From the NCBI GenBank assembly GCA_947179485.1, contig OX359250.1, forward strand, positions 37,912,783 through 37,976,782: a stretch of DNA of 64,000 nucleotides, given 5' to 3'. This DNA comes from Allacma fusca (Eukaryota > Arthropoda > Collembola > Symphypleona > Sminthuridae). The notes beneath the pieces were generated by a model that had not been told where the DNA came from, did no database searches, and was given only the letters and a program-made list of their open reading frames with translations. This document shows, in pieces, positions 12,762-26,431 of this stretch. Position numbers and translations under genes: made by a program. Each line of letters opens with the position of its first letter. The first letter of the stretch is position 1.

Positions 12762-15700
12762 TTTGGATTCTTTGAGGTCCTCACACTATCCCTACTTTGT
12801 TTACATTTTAGCTGCAACGTTACTCCACAATTTACTTAATTACTACTGTCACACTGTTGGTATTCACTTGTAATTTTTTTATATTTTGTAGATGAAAAAT
12901 TAATGTAGACTCAGTAAGTTCTAAGTTATAATTATTTTTTACGGCTGTGCATATTAGTGCAGTGTAACTTTTGTAGGATTTTTTGAAGAGTTTATTATAG
13001 AAGGTTATAATAAGTTTATAATAGAGGGTACTTACTATTATACTATCTGTAATTACATAAGTTATACCTGTATGTGTGTTAAAGTTACTAAAATCATTAG
13101 GGGTATATGTGTGTACAAATTACAGTAGTTTAGGGGAAATAATAATTCGTGGTGAAGCCATCCAGCTTGTGAGGCTGTGAGGAGGTAGCAAACTCGAGAA
13201 TAAATACTCGGCTGTATGGAAAATTCTTGAAGGAAAATTTTAAAAGAAAAAAAATAGTTTTGACTATGATTTCCACAATAAATAGTATATTCAATTGGAA
13301 AGGCAGGAATCCAAGAATAAATAGATGGAATTTGTTTATATGGTAAATTATTGTGTATATTACATAGTAAGTACACACTCTGAAATGGTAGCTTACCAGT
13401 CTCCATGCAGTTGCTCACAACCTGTAAGAACATCATGGCTAGGCCGTCTGGGGTTCTTCCAAACCGTTCTTTTGGGGTAAGGCGAGAAGCTTTTAAAAAA
13501 TATTGACGTTCACTAGAACCAAAGAATTTCCAGTGGGCATGAAAGGTCAAAAGAGCGGGTTGGTGAGTGATGGGAAATAAACTGGATAGCGCACTTGGAA
13601 TGTAAGCAGAACCACTTATTGTGTAATAATGCCTGGTTGTTGTTGTTGTTCAGTGGTAGTAGTTGTTGTTGCTCTCTTTTGATTATGAGGTAAATATGGT
13701 ACATCTGTTAAGTATTTTGTTTGACTATGTAAAATGTACTTTTATTATGGGTAATTAAAAAAATTGGTGTGAAAAACGCAAGTGAGAATTGTAATGCTAC
13801 TCTTGGGCTGTAATTGTTTTGGATTTTGCAAAATGTTACAGCTGCTTGGAATTTTTGGAACTTTACTTATTTGTTGTGCGGATTCGGAAGGAAGGTAGTG
13901 TAAATACTGTCCAAAGATAGTTTTTTAATGATCTTCAGATTATCATTATTATGGGATGGTTCGAACTTCATGTTTGAAGATGAGGTGCTCAGAATTGATC
14001 AGATGGCATATTTACTGAAAAACAAATAACAACACCTTGGCCGTCATCTTTGCTTGGTTTACTATCCTCGTGCATAGTCTCAGCAGCTGGTGCAATAAGG
14101 CTTGTCTAGTAATTGTGAAAATGTAAAGTTTCAGACTAATTTTTATGAGGTTCAATGTCATATAGTCGAGACTGTCTTGAGCAGTTAGTCTCTGTAAGCA
14201 GCAAAAGCAATTATTTACTGGGACGTGAAATATGTTCATGTATTTTTAGTACATTGTACATTCGGAAAAATGGGAATGTTCACGTAAGGCAACATTACAG
14301 CACGGGTTGTGGAATTTGTACATATATGTCTTCACGTACTGTCATGTAAATCTTTATTTACGTTATATGATTGTTACACATAATTAATACATTATAGCAA
14401 GTGAATACAGACAAGCATAACACTGCAGGTCACATGGCGGACTCACACTATTATCATTCTACGTGTGTGGTGTCGACTGTCTCTGAAGGTGATGAATGAA
14501 TCTTGATCGCTTAGTTTAAATTATCGATAATAATTATAGTAAAAATTGAGAATTCCTCTGGTAGCTTATGCGATCTACGCAGTGTAGGAAAAATATACGT
14601 TTAGGTAACTAACATTACCGATGTATTTATGGACATCAGTTTTTCCTCAGCACTCACATCCACAAGCGGCATTTAAAAATAATAATGTAGAAATCAATCC
14701 AAAGGTACAAGAGACATTCTAATTCCTCTATTATGTTTAGCTGCTTTAAATCTGTGAAATATTTCCTATAGAACCCAGGTTAAAGTTTGTGACGACACAG
14801 ATGGCAGCACTAGCTAGCTCATTGGGAAAATCGGGATTGCTGACGCCCCCTAACTTTACAAGAATCAATTAAATCTCAATCGAATACCTTTTGATAGTAG
14901 TCCATAACGATTTCCAAGGACCCAGTGAGTCAGTCAACAAAGGTTTCCTAAGAATACTGTTCGGTTTCAAGTGTGCGATTGAACGGTTTATTGCAGTTAA
15001 ATTGCTAGTATCTATTCATATTGCGAGATATCTACTGTTTGAAATATCCCGATGGATTTTTTATAGTTGATAGTATTCTCTCTGACCTGTATAAATTTTA
15101 GCCTTTGGTTCAAAGGGCTCGATACTTTCCAATTTAGTATTAATAATTAAATCAAATAATTATATAAAAACATTTTACAAGCCCCATACATCTTTAGGTC
15201 AATTGGTCGCTTCCTTGTTTTTCGATTTTATTTTGCTACTTTCAGAAGAATGCCGGAACTACTTACTTTCTCTGGGGGAGTAAGCTTGGTTCTCTTTTGC
15301 CTTGCTTATTTTGGTATTAACATTTGTAATCGGGTTTACATTCAATACATGCAAATTATTCCTGGTATGCGTTACTAACGAAGGAGCTAATTTGTGATGC
15401 GACTGCACTCGCCAAGGTGCTGTCATTATTTGTAAATACACATGTATGTACATGAGCAGATGCAGAACCGAAGCTGAGCAGTGAGCATCTCCAATAAGGT
15501 ATGTGTCCATTGCGAACTTTCGGAAATGCAAGAATAAATGTGTTACTTTTATTATACTCACAATCAAAGTTCTTTATTTCAAAGTATGTTTTGGATCTGC
15601 ACCTTATTGCTTTAGTTAAACCTGCATATAAAGTCAATTTGCATTGTTCGGGTTATGTTTCACAACCTCACAAGTGAATCTAGATATACAATAATATTCT

Positions 15701-17683
15701 CACTATTTGTGTTTCGTTTCGAGCAGTGAAATATCTGGTGAGTAAAAAGGACTTAAGGTCGGACATGAATATTGTACACTACTGTTTTGCAAATATGCGT
15801 GTGAAATCGAACTGCTTGACTTGGCGTAAATCTTAAACTGCTACCCTCAGGGTTATTGTTTATTGCAAGCATTTTTATTATTAATAGCTCCAACATTATA
15901 TTTCTCCTTCATTATCACTTGTATTCAAAACTTGAGTTTAGGATTTTACTTCAGGGTAGGATCATATAAGCAACGAGGTGAAACTAGCACAAGATGTACA
16001 GTGCTTCCATACTTCCACACCGGCTGTAACAAATCATTTTTCTTGTCCCCATTAGCAAAGCAAATATAAGTAGGCGTTGTCAAATATAATTACTCGATTC
16101 CCCAAGTCCCCAGTTTTGAAGGAAATTTTTGGCAAAGTCGAAAACACTAGATTTAGATGACCTACGTCAATCCATAAGGTCACCACGGCCAAATATGTAT
16201 GCGAACATGTGAAGCCAAGTCTGGATTTTTTCAAAAAAGTTTTGATTTAATTTTTTGTTCCTAAAATAAAATTCTAAAATCTCAATTACAGTAGAGTCTT
16301 TGAGCTCAGCGGTTTCGTCGGTCCTGGCGCCATTGCAATTACTTAAGGCACATCATACCAGACATGTGGGAGTCGTGATAACAAACTTGGTGTGGATAAA
16401 TAAGTGCCATAGTTCATGTGGTACAAATGTTTATATTCGTTTTAAATCATTAAAATCTTGTTTGTACATGTCCAATTGGGATTTTTGGAAGGTTGTCTCA
16501 TTTAGAAAATCGCTCATCCAAGGTCGTTTTTAAAAAAGCTTTCCTCGAAATGTGTAGAGCGTGTTAGCGAAATCCTGTTAATTATTGCATTGATAGAAGC
16601 ATTAAATACTGGATTTGTGTATCTTGTTTTAGTCGGTCATGTTCAAGCAGAATTTCACGTGTTGGTCATAATCATCATCTTGAGTGTACGCACGAATGAC
16701 CTTTAGAAAACATGCTCACAAATTGTACATATCTATCGGCTAAGATGCCGAAGAGGATCCAGTAATAAAGAATGTATTAGTTGTTTTGAAAATAATACTC
16801 CATCTTGACCATTTCCTATTGTGCGTATATTTTGCATTTTCAATTAAATCACAGCTGGTTTCTGTTATAGGTAATTATTACATTTGATTCCTGTAACATT
16901 CAGTTTTGAACTAGAAGGGTACTTCCTTCTCGCATCTTACATCCCATAATGCATGTGTTATAAGACCTGACCACATTTATTTAAACAACGACAATGAGCA
17001 TGGAGCTTGTACTTACTTATGGTAATCCCAATTCGCATATGCATGTTCACTTTTAGCATTTCACTGATTCATTCGTGAGGCATATTCAATGCCGCTTTGA
17101 AAAGCTCATACAATCAACGTTAGCGAATACATTTCTGGCAAATATGTATAGTGTATCAAAGAATGAGCATTGGATCTGCAAGGGTGTATTAATAGTACAT
17201 ACTGAAAATACAGTGTTTATAATGCAGAGGTAACCAATGCAATGGGCAAGGTGGGATTAGTAAGTCCCATGCCCAGCTTTACAATGACAACAACATGTGT
17301 AGGATTGTAATTATATACGAATGCTGAATTGCTGAATAGGCAATTATATCATAGGAAGCTCATCTGGGAGATAGATGAAAATGAAAGGGATGAAAATGGG
17401 AGATAATTATCTGCCCCGTTTTCGCACGAGTAAGAAATAAAGGCAAGCAATCAGAAAAGATTGACTTGCAATTAGAATGTCATGTACATTTGCAAATCAA
17501 TGCACACTTTGAATCATTAATATTTCAAATTTTAATTAGCAGGCATTTACTTACAATTCATAATTGGGACTCAAGCCCACGTAGAATGGAAGATTAATTT
17601 TTAAACGATGTAATAGGCAATTCATTTGGGAGTTGTTGTGTAACCTCAGTCTATACTAAAATGAATGCCAAGCCGTCGGTAAA
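12762..17683. other. Long intergenic region
   Basis: About 4.9 kb with no confident gene. On the minus strand 13397-13565 is unusually rich in non-AT-type residues (for example TPKERFGRTPDGLAMM) and ends in a good donor (CTG|GTAAGC), so it could be an exon of an unknown gene, but I found no partner exon and recognise no family. A CAA/TTG triplet run lies near 13640-13675. A small palindrome (GGGCAAGGTGGGATTAGTAA followed by GTCCCATGCCC) lies near 17245. The right end is the CSP promoter. Confidence 0.4.
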
Positions 17684-17691
17684 TATAAAAG
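17684..17691 (+). promoter_or_regulatory. Candidate TATA box of the CSP gene
   Basis: TATAAAAG lies 268 bp upstream of the CSP start codon in otherwise mixed sequence. A TCAGT initiator-like motif occurs further down near 17769, too far to pair with this TATA in a classical way; transcription from about 17713 (TCATA) would fit better. Suggestive only. Confidence 0.35.
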
Positions 17692-17951
17692 TGCAGGGTT
17701 CATAATGCCCCTAATTCATATTAAAGAAGCAAACTAACCGACTTCTACTCAACAACTCTCATTTAGTCATCAGTACTGACTCCTACCGCAACGTTACTAC
17801 TGCAACTCCCAGGAACTTAGAGTTGAGACTTTTTATTACTCAGATTATAATAAATATTATAATAAACCCGTCAATTTCCGATCTTGCACAGAAGTTAATT
17901 GACCTTTCCCGGTGCCGTTTGTTGATGCGTCAAAAGTTGTGTTTTATCAAA

Positions 17952-18786
17952 ATGAATTTCATCATTACCTGTGTTTTTATCGTCACAATAATTTTCCCAC
18001 CTTGCTCTCAAGCAACAGAATACACTGCAAGGCTTCAACCCGAGCTGGATGCAATTGACGTTGACTCTTACCTAAAAAACGAAAGATTTTTCAATCTTCA
18101 AATGAAATGTATACTTTTTGAGGGACCTTGTGATTCTGTCGGTCGCTGGCTGAAACGTAAGAATTCGTTTGTACTTATTCCTTTTAATTCTCACCTTTAC
18201 ACCTGTATTGTATTAACTAGTTCTATAAATTGTACTCGTTGTTAGTAGATTGTATTAAGTGAAGCAGATGTACAAATACGTATATATATATATATACGTA
18301 TATATATATATATACGTAATTATATATATATATAGATACGTATATATGTATATGTATAAATTACGGGTAAAATCAGACACTCGGAATTGGAATTTTTTAG
18401 AATGTATTTAATTGACCTCGATCAGTATAGTTTGCTCTGATAGTGATAATTCTGTGCATATTCTGTACAAGATAGTTTCTGCTACTATAAATACGGCGCT
18501 GATCGAGAGCAGAAATGTACTCCGGTAAATATTATAGTTGCTTATGAAAGCTAAATGTGAATATACTTTCTTAGCACGTGTGGCCCCAGCCTTACTCGGA
18601 GATTGCTTCAAGTGCACACAGAAGCAGGCCAAAAGCATGGACAAAATTTTGGAATACATTCAAGACACACGACCTGACTTGTACCGTGCTGCTATTGCCA
18701 AATATTTGCAAAATTCCGGTATCCAAGTGTCACAGGAAGACGTGAAAAAAGTTGAACTGGCGAGAGAGAGCGTTAGTAATATCTGA
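17952..18786 (+). CDS. Chemosensory protein (CSP/OS-D family)
   Basis: This is a small secreted carrier of hydrophobic ligands in chemosensory or other tissues. Exons 17952-18156 and 18575-18786 encode 138 aa. The start ATG opens a clear signal peptide (MNFIITCVFIVTIIFPPCSQ). The mature part carries the four family cysteines in KCILFEGPC and DCFKC with spacing C-X6-C-X18-C-X2-C, exactly the CSP pattern, then QKQAKSMDKILEYIQDTRPD, the usual amphipathic helix. A single intron lies just after the WLK motif with phase 1, the position usual for CSP genes. The predicted junction gives LKPRVAP where relatives have a K-R/H pair. The intron contains a TA/CGTA microsatellite. AATAAA at 18965 is a plausible polyadenylation signal. 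No neighbouring CSP copies are seen, although the family is often clustered. CSPs are confined to arthropods, which helps place the organism. Confidence 0.94.
18277..18358. repeat. (TA)n/CGTA microsatellite in the CSP intron
   Basis: Alternating TA runs broken at intervals by CGTA/ACGT, about 80 bp, inside the CSP intron. It is self-complementary and can form cruciforms. Likely length-variable. Confidence 0.85.
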
Positions 18787-21090
18787 TGACTGAGAGCCCA
18801 TGAGGATGACACCCTACAAGAACTGGATAACTTTAACAGCAGAATGTGATATATACATAAACTTTAATTATTTTACTGTAACCTCTTGAATTTCTCACTA
18901 CTCCTCTTTCATTTAATTATACTTTTAATGAAAAATGTACGCGTGAATAATAGTAACCCGTTATAATAAAAATATTATCTTATTCCTTTTCATGAGTTTT
19001 GCTTGTGAGTCCCGTAAAACATAAGTTGGATAATAGGACCATGTCCTGGTCCTGAATGACCAGGATGAGACTTTAGGCATCACTTGTTTCCAAGGACAGA
19101 GTGAAACCTCTGGTACCTTTTTTCCGAAAATATTTCCTCCTGTCTATAAATTACCCGTGGGCTTCAAGGTCTTAGTAATTGCATAGAGTTTACCTCTTTA
19201 CTTTGTCCAAGTAGATTATTATCCAACTCTGGAATTTATTCCGGTGATCAAATAGCATACTTCTTTATGTACTTGCTACATTTCTGGCAAATTCAGACCA
19301 TTACAAAAATGTATGAATACATTTTCGCTGTTGTCGGCAACATTGGAACCACAGATATTATAATTATTACGTATAGGTCGCACAAATTTTCCGTCTTCGG
19401 GTCAAGTAAATACAGTACAATCGACTTATAGTGATCCAGTCTTTAAAAGAACAAATACATACTTTTTGCTGATAACTATTTTATATTCAGGATCAGGAAC
19501 TGAACTTCTTAGACATTCCACGTATAATTATCTATGTACATTCTCAACATGATGCTTTTTCCATATCACTCCCCAGTTTAACAAATCCAAGGATGCACAA
19601 GGAGAAACTATAAAATAATCCCATATTTGTAGCAAATTTTCCCCTAGTTTAAAGAATCTCATTTCTAGAGGAACATTCTACGTAGGTGAATTGCGCGTCA
19701 GAAGTGAAAGTCAAAATGCGTAGGAGGAATTTCTGAAGTTACACTTTCATTATACAAGGTCTGCTCGTCTGTTTCGTAGCAAATACAACGCAACGGAGAG
19801 AAAAGTCCACAATATTATTTCCTCAACCTAAAACAAAATTAGCAGCTATGTTTAAGAGCCTGAATTGTGACCTTGTGACACAATGTTTTCAATAACAATG
19901 TCAACAGTATAAAATGATTATTTCAGCAAGGGGTTAGATATTCCAAAACTGGTTGAATACCCAAAGGTAAAGTACGTCTATAAAAATAAAGCTCTACATG
20001 TACGATTACATTCCTGATTTTCAAAGGAAAAAGTCTGAAAGAAAAACGTTATGGTCACTAATTAAAGGGAATCGTGTGGACGTAGTGCTTGGCCCTTCTC
20101 TTGAAAAAGCAGCACATTCAGATGCTAAGGTTTGGACTTTTTCGGAGTTATGAATCATTGAGGAGCTCTTTTTTTTTGTCATTGTCACAACGACTTGTTG
20201 TTTTCTTCAGTAACTATTTCCACTACTGAGGAATTGAATTTTGATTGTAATACCCTTGAGACTGAAAGTAGGCCCTAGAACAGTAATAATAATATTTTAA
20301 AAAATTACGGATTGTCTGAGACATTTGGATTGAGCTGACAGAGTTTTACTTTCAGAACTGTTGTCTTCCGACTAACTAATAAACATTCGTAATAATTTCA
20401 ATAAGTGACCGACGCGTAGGAATGAGCTAGTTCGAAGTGGGAAACCCCTCGCCATGTAAAGTGACAACGATGGACGGTCAATATGGTGACAGCTTATGGG
20501 AAGGAATTAAATGCTTTTGAATATTTAGGTCTTGCTATAATTAGCACTGGAATAATTGAGAACAAAAGAAGTGAGTTAACGCTCTGTGCTAAAAAGTGTT
20601 GCAAATGCGATAAGCATGATTTATGCAAGTTCAATTGTGCCAGAAACAGAAATGAAGTGGAAACAAAGAAGAGGCAGAACGTATAAGGGAGGAAATTCAT
20701 CCTCATCTCTTCCACACTCATTCATAATTACGTTCATCACCCTTTTGCATCCAAAACACTTATGCATGTTGACACATAAGAAACTGACTGTTTCTCACGT
20801 AGAAATATAAGTTGAGTGTCAGGTAAGTGATGAGGTGACATTTTTATATACTTATTGCTAAAACTATACTTGACATGACAGATTCCGTTGCCTCGCAGTC
20901 TGTACCCATCAGCTTGTCCACTTGGTCATTGCTCTGTTTGTACAGACTTTGTCTTACAGAATCACAGTAAGTCACAACTTAAACTGTAACTTGAGTCAAT
21001 ATCATCATTTACAATCAGTGACTGTGCGAGCTTCACGTCGACTGGAAGATCCGATAAATCTGTCTGGAGAGCCACACCAAAATCTTTCAC
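18787..21090. other. Intergenic between CSP and lipase
   Basis: Contains the CSP 3' flank and, at the right, the lipase promoter and 5' UTR. A small palindrome around 19040-19060 (GTCCTGGTCCTGAATGACCA) is visible. Short open frames near 20483-20690 include a few cysteines (CAKKCCKCDKHDLC) but show no start context, signal peptide or splice structure; I do not call a gene there. Confidence 0.4.
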
Positions 21091-23023
21091 ATGGCTCCGT
21101 CCTCCAAAGCCATTTTTCTTCTTTTAAGCCTTCAGCTCGAATTTCTCTGCTCCCAAGTGCTTGCAAATTTAAAGACTCCTCGAGCTCCTCTTCACAATCA
21201 AATTTTCTTCAATAACTTAAACCGAAGCGACGACAAATCAAGGGGGGACAGGAAACTCAAAGAAGGTTTCGACTTCAACTTTGCCTTGACTGCCGTATGA
21301 AAAACTCTAGGAAAATCTCGATTTCTTTTTTAAAAAAATTTTCTAAGCTTTAAACGGGCTATTTTTAATTCTAGCCCCAACTCATTGTCAAGAATGGATA
21401 TAAAGTTGAGATTCATCGGGTGTTCACCCCAGATGGGTACATTTTAGAAGCACATAGAATCCCTGCACCCGGCAGACCCGTTGTTTTTGCTTACCATGGA
21501 ATGATGCAGTCCTCACGGGATTTCCTCATGAATTCGGGTCGAAAGGCCTTTGGTAATTCCGCATTTCATATTTCCATATATTTTATTTGTATATCAAATG
21601 GTTACTCGTGGTAGTTTCCTTGACACATTGCGAGACTAGAAGTGTGAGACTCAAGTCCTAAAACTTGGTATGAAAATTTTCGTCATTATTGATCTGTGTC
21701 CATAATTTTTATAGCGTACAAAATGGCTGATGCGGGCTACGACGTTTGGCTCGGCAATGCTCGCGGAAATTCCTATTCCCGGCGCCACACATACCTCAAA
21801 ACTGATACTTATGCATTTTGGGATTACTCGTAAGTTCTAATTGTAAGATGTTAAATCACTCGAGACCTTTTACTGGGCTCGGTATTCCAACTAGAGCTTT
21901 TTTAATGAATTAGAATAATGAAATGAATGATACGAGTAATTAGTGAGTAATAATATTGTTTATTGGTTTGGGCGTATTACTCAGTGTGGATGAAATAATT
22001 GAGTATGATGTTCCGGCTTACATTGACTATGTGTTGGCTGTTACGGGGCAGGGGAAGATAAATTGGGTGGGATACTCCTTAGGCTCAGCTGTCATGTTCG
22101 GTTTGATGTCCACCAAACCGGCATACAACGACAAAGTCAACCTGTTTTTCTCTCTCGGTACAACAGCCTACGTAGGTCGTTCCAAAAGTCCCCTCCTGAG
22201 AATAATTGCGCCTCTTGAGAATCTTCAAGAAGTAAGTTCTTTTACAAATTTCAAAAAAAGTGTATTTCCATCTTCAACCTTCACAATCAATGTTTTCTGC
22301 TGATCGGTAGAAAATTTCCAACTTAGTCAACCATGGGGAATACCTGCCTCAGTTTTTCTTTCCCATCATGAGGACCCTATTCCCCCTTTTTTGTTACCCG
22401 GAAGCAAAGCTCAACCTCGTCGGAATTTGTAGTTTCTTTTTATTCGTGGTTGCGGGCTTCAACAAACCTCAGGCGAATCCTGTAAGTGGTACTTTCAGTC
22501 AATAATTTTTAAAGATTTTTACGTCAGGTTGAACTCTTATTTGCTTCCAGTCGATCCTTCCCTTGATGTTGGGGGGAACTCCCTCTTCTGTATCAGTCAA
22601 GATGCTAGGTCAGTGGTACCAATGGATCAATTCAGGCAAGTTTACTCATTACGACTATGGTCGGGTTGGGAACTTGAAGCGATACAATAGTCCATCGCCT
22701 CCGGCATACGATTTGACAAAAGTCAATGTGAAAACTGTGAACATTTGGGCGGAGAATGATTGGCTGTCTGTGCCTTCGGTAAGACATGTTGGACAAATGG
22801 ACGTGACTGAGTGTAAGTGTATTAATGACAGTTTCTTCTACAATACATTTGTATTATGATTTTATTATAGGATGTCCGAAGTGTGGTAATGGAATTACCC
22901 AATGTCATTGCAAATGTTCGTATTGACATGGACACATTCAATCATTTGGATTTCATCTACGCTAAAGATGCGGACAGGTTGGTGTACGATAAAATACTAG
23001 GATTTCTTGACATGTACACGTGA
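21091..23023 (+). CDS. Secreted acid lipase (lipase 3 / gastric lipase family)
   Basis: This alpha/beta-hydrolase would cleave neutral lipids, in gut or lysosome. Seven exons: 21091-21294, 21375-21552, 21715-21829, 21985-22231, 22311-22481, 22551-22778, 22871-23023; 1296 nt, 431 aa, frame kept at each junction. After an N-terminal signal sequence ([14 protein letters not shown]) and a pro-like segment, the family blocks follow: [20 protein letters not shown], the oxyanion-side [26 protein letters not shown], the nucleophile elbow GYSLGS (Ser near residue 197), the acid Asp in AENDW (near 375) and the His in NHLDF (near 406). All three catalytic residues are present, so the enzyme is probably active. 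The elbow is GYSLG where many relatives have GHSQG. AATAAA signals occur at 23403 and 23756. The substrate and tissue cannot be told from sequence. Confidence 0.94.
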
Positions 23024-24194
23024 AGTCTGGACGCTGATTGTGAGTGAGAGGAAAGCCCAAGCATCTCTTTTCAACTTTCAAGTACCACTCTGTTTGCTCA
23101 ACTTCAGCTACGATGTTTATTTAAGTAAAAGGTGTTAAATCTGGAGCAGAAGTATCACTACTTGCGTATCACTACCATTACCAATACATACATGGTAACG
23201 GCAACATTCTTCACTAATTCACAGCTTCTTTCAGATTAAACTTCTTGTTTTTGTTCTACCTTGGATTTCATAATTAATGTGCAACAATCTTCCAAGTGGA
23301 TAGGACTTTTCCGATTTCTTCTCTGCCCACATCATTAAACACCACTGCCACACCTCCCATTTCATAGCAAAATAATCGTTTCCCTATTCACACTTACCTG
23401 CTAATAAACGGGTATCTTTGTACACTCAGGTTTACGACATAAGTATAAGAATGAGTGATCCAAAATCTAATTTGGCCCGAGTTTTTTCGCATTTTCCAGC
23501 AGCTCACCGATCCGACATGAAAATGTTTAACACTATGGCCACAGCCTCCACCCTACACAGGGTATATTTATGAATTCACATATATAGTTACGTGTCTACT
23601 GTATATTCTTTTCCCTGGATTTTCAAACTTGACGAATGTTCAGTTGAAAGATGTATAACGTAAAGAGCATTTCCTTTTTCCCAGTATTTAAGCTGTCTTC
23701 TATATAAGTACTAAAGTTGTGATAAATAGTTGTAAGTTTTTATGTCCGTAATATGAATAAATACATAAATTACCAAAGTGATGTAAAAATCAGAGGGCTG
23801 CAATGGAGTATCAACGATTAGTTCGTGATAGACAGGGAGGTGGATCCTACACAAGTATATGATATTGAATTATTTAATGAAAGTACGTTCAAAATGTAAT
23901 TAGTAATTTCGCCATTTATTACCTCATGCTGAAAAACCAGTAAGAGGTCACGTTAATTTGTTATAAATAGAAGTAAACCTAATAACAAAATTACACAAGG
24001 CTGCATAAAAAATCAGAAATAGCGCTTCAAATCGTTAAAAAATATTTTGAATAAAAAATGTGCATTAAGAGCCACGCTTTCTGAATCTGAGGAAGTATTT
24101 AAAAACTAAAAACCGTGAATTTCTTTCATTTGGCATGGAGGTTATTTGATTGATATAACAATTCAAAAAAGTTCAAGCTTCCCATGTTGCTCCT
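23024..24194. other. Intergenic between convergent lipase and PBK
   Basis: Holds the 3' flanks of both genes: AATAAA at 23403 and 23756 for the lipase on the plus strand, and TTTATT at 23915 (AATAAA on the minus strand) about 275 bp past the PBK stop. No other structure recognised. Confidence 0.5.
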
Positions 24195-25739
24195 TCAAAT
24201 CGTTACTTTGCTGCAGGCTGTTACTAATTCATCCTCCGTAAAAACTTTCAGTATATCTCTGGCATCAGGACGTTGAAGAGGAGATTCTTCAGTGCAGCAA
24301 AAGAAGAGAGCGAGAATCTTATGGTAGCTGGAGTCAAATTCAATATCCGGTAGCATTGGACGAGTCCCTGGTATGGAAAAGAAGAATGGTTTATTAGAAA
24401 TGCAGGAATACAGAATGGGCTAACATTAAATCATCTCAAAGTTACAAAAAATTCAAGAATACAACAATAGGTACCAATGCATTCCGCAAGCGTATCTTCA
24501 AAAGTTTCTTCATCAAAAGTTTCGTCTGAACCGTATGCATCCTCTACAGTTGGAAGATGGGGAGGTTTCAGAGAAATCATTTCGAACAAGGTGAGTCCAT
24601 AAGGGTAGATATCTACTTTCGCAGTGATGGGTTCGTGAGGTAAACCTAAATGAAGGGAAAAACAATTTTGGAAATTAGGAATGCATAACAACAATATAAC
24701 GTAAGAACCAGCAGAAATTCAAAACATTAAAAATACGAATTTCTAGTCACTGCTTTACATAATTTCCTCCCATATTGGCAAGGATGCATGTAATATCAAA
24801 AATACAAGATTCGCCGTAATGTTTATTTTTATTTCTTGGTTTTCCTGCCGGGTGTTGTTTCTCATTTCATATAAATATGCCTGAGGAATAGATGGATATC
24901 TTACTTCTTTGCTTTCGTGCGATTTCCAGCGGAGACCAAATTTCAGTACCAACATAATCGCCTTCAATAGTTCCATCTTCACGGATCTTCCGGGACACGC
25001 CAAAGTCGCAAAGTTTGATAGTCTCGAAATCCCCAAAGACAAGTACATTGGCACTTTTCATGTCTCCATGTATCATTTTAACCTCGTCATGTAGATAAGT
25101 CAGTGCTTTAGCAACATCTTCAGCAACTTTTAAAATCTTCTCAGCTGGAAATGGGTCCGACGCCGGGATAATCTCAGTCTCACAATTGTTCACAAACTCA
25201 TCGAATCTCTTCTCAATCAAGTCTCCCAAACAACCCGACGCTTTTTCCATAGCCAGGTAAGCCGCGTCGCTCCCAGGCTTACCAAATCCTCGGAATCCAA
25301 TGATATTCGGATGATTCAGCTGTTTCAAGATCTTTGCTTCATGCTCCAAACGAACAACGTACGTCTTTTTTGTGTCTCGCAATTTTGAAATCTTCTTGAT
25401 AGCCCAAGGAGACCGCATTTCCCCACTGATGCGCGGAGATCTCTCCATCAAGTACACACCAACGCCTTCAAAAATCAAGTAATTTAGATACTAATCACAA
25501 ATCACCATCCCATCCATACACACAAACTTTCAATTCCTTCAAAAACAAGTTACACTCCTACCCGTTCCATAACCAAGTCGTTCCATTAAAGGCGACGCGG
25601 GGATTTTCAGGGCCGGACTTTTTGCTTCCGAAAGGAGCGCAGTCAGTCGTGAAGGAATGGCCTTTTTCGGTGTGACGAATCCTTCACCAAGAGATCCTTT
25701 ATCATTGACCCCACGTACTTCTTCAGCAGAGCTTGCCAT
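24195..25739 (-). CDS. PBK: PDZ-binding kinase / TOPK (mitotic MAPKK-like kinase)
   Basis: PBK/TOPK is a serine/threonine kinase active in mitosis. Exons 25739-25562, 25465-24905, 24645-24475 and 24367-24195 give 1083 nt, 360 aa (human 322). The conserved entry IPASPLMERLGYGTGVGVYL fuses the family-specific leader with the glycine loop. Then follow the ATP lysine in WAIKK (residue 83), the alpha-C glutamate in HEAKIL (102), HGDMKSANV with catalytic Asp 194, CDFG (213-215), VGTEIWSPLE and the C-lobe KVDIYPYGLTLFEM. A TPKK near residue 23 resembles the proline-directed N-terminal site in human PBK. The acidic insert GSDETFDEETFEDTLAECIG is also a PBK trait. As I recall, the human protein has DVG where this one has canonical DFG. 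No break is seen. It ends in TKVTI-like residues (SKVTI), a possible PDZ-ligand tail. Confidence 0.94.
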
Positions 25740-26431
25740 CCTGTCAGTATGACTGTAAAAATAATGAAATCACCTCACAACATTGAGCAGAGTAATAACA
25801 AAACGAATCCCAAAATGAAACAAATACAATCAATAATTAAAACCAATTAAACTACTTACATTAAATTAAGAAATAATTAAATTCAATTACATTCAATCAA
25901 ATTTGAAAAGTCGGTTCCTTTATTTCGAGTCGTCCACTGTTAAAACTTATCACTATCCTTACAATAAGCGTCTCAAGTCTCAACTGTCACTGTCACTGGT
26001 TTCAGCTTCGAATATAAGACCGTTGGTATTTAATATTACTCATTCGATCTCAAGTTTAACGGACCATCTTATTACTGCACAAAGGTCGGTTAAGAGTACT
26101 TAATACTGAAGACTTTTTTTTTACTGTAGTCAACTGTGTACCTGTAATAATCTCATCCGTTAAAGCAGGGCGTTGTGAGAGTTAGAGGAGAGACTGAGAC
26201 AGAGACTGAAGGCGAGTCAATAAAAACAAACCGCTCGTTTCCCTTTCCCGCATCTACTTGTGATTGGTCTAATGGCATGATAACCGGCAGAGCTTACTGT
26301 TTCCAGCCAATCAAGGGACGCTGTGGGCGTGTCCCTTTCATAGCAGGGAATTCAGGTACTTGATATTGATACCGTATCTACTTTCTGTGCATCAAATTCA
26401 CATGCGATGCAAGTAAGTAATGCTAAAGAAC
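25740..26431. other. PBK upstream region
   Basis: The 5' flank of PBK. GC content rises around 26180-26350, which might mark a promoter, but no core element stands out. It is bounded on the right by the target duplication of the hAT element. Confidence 0.4.

Noticed and set aside
13397..13565. Possible minus-strand exon (RFGRTPDGLAMM) ending in a good donor
   Set aside because: No acceptor-paired exon, no family recognised, and the flanking frames are random-looking. Kept as a note in the intergenic entry only.
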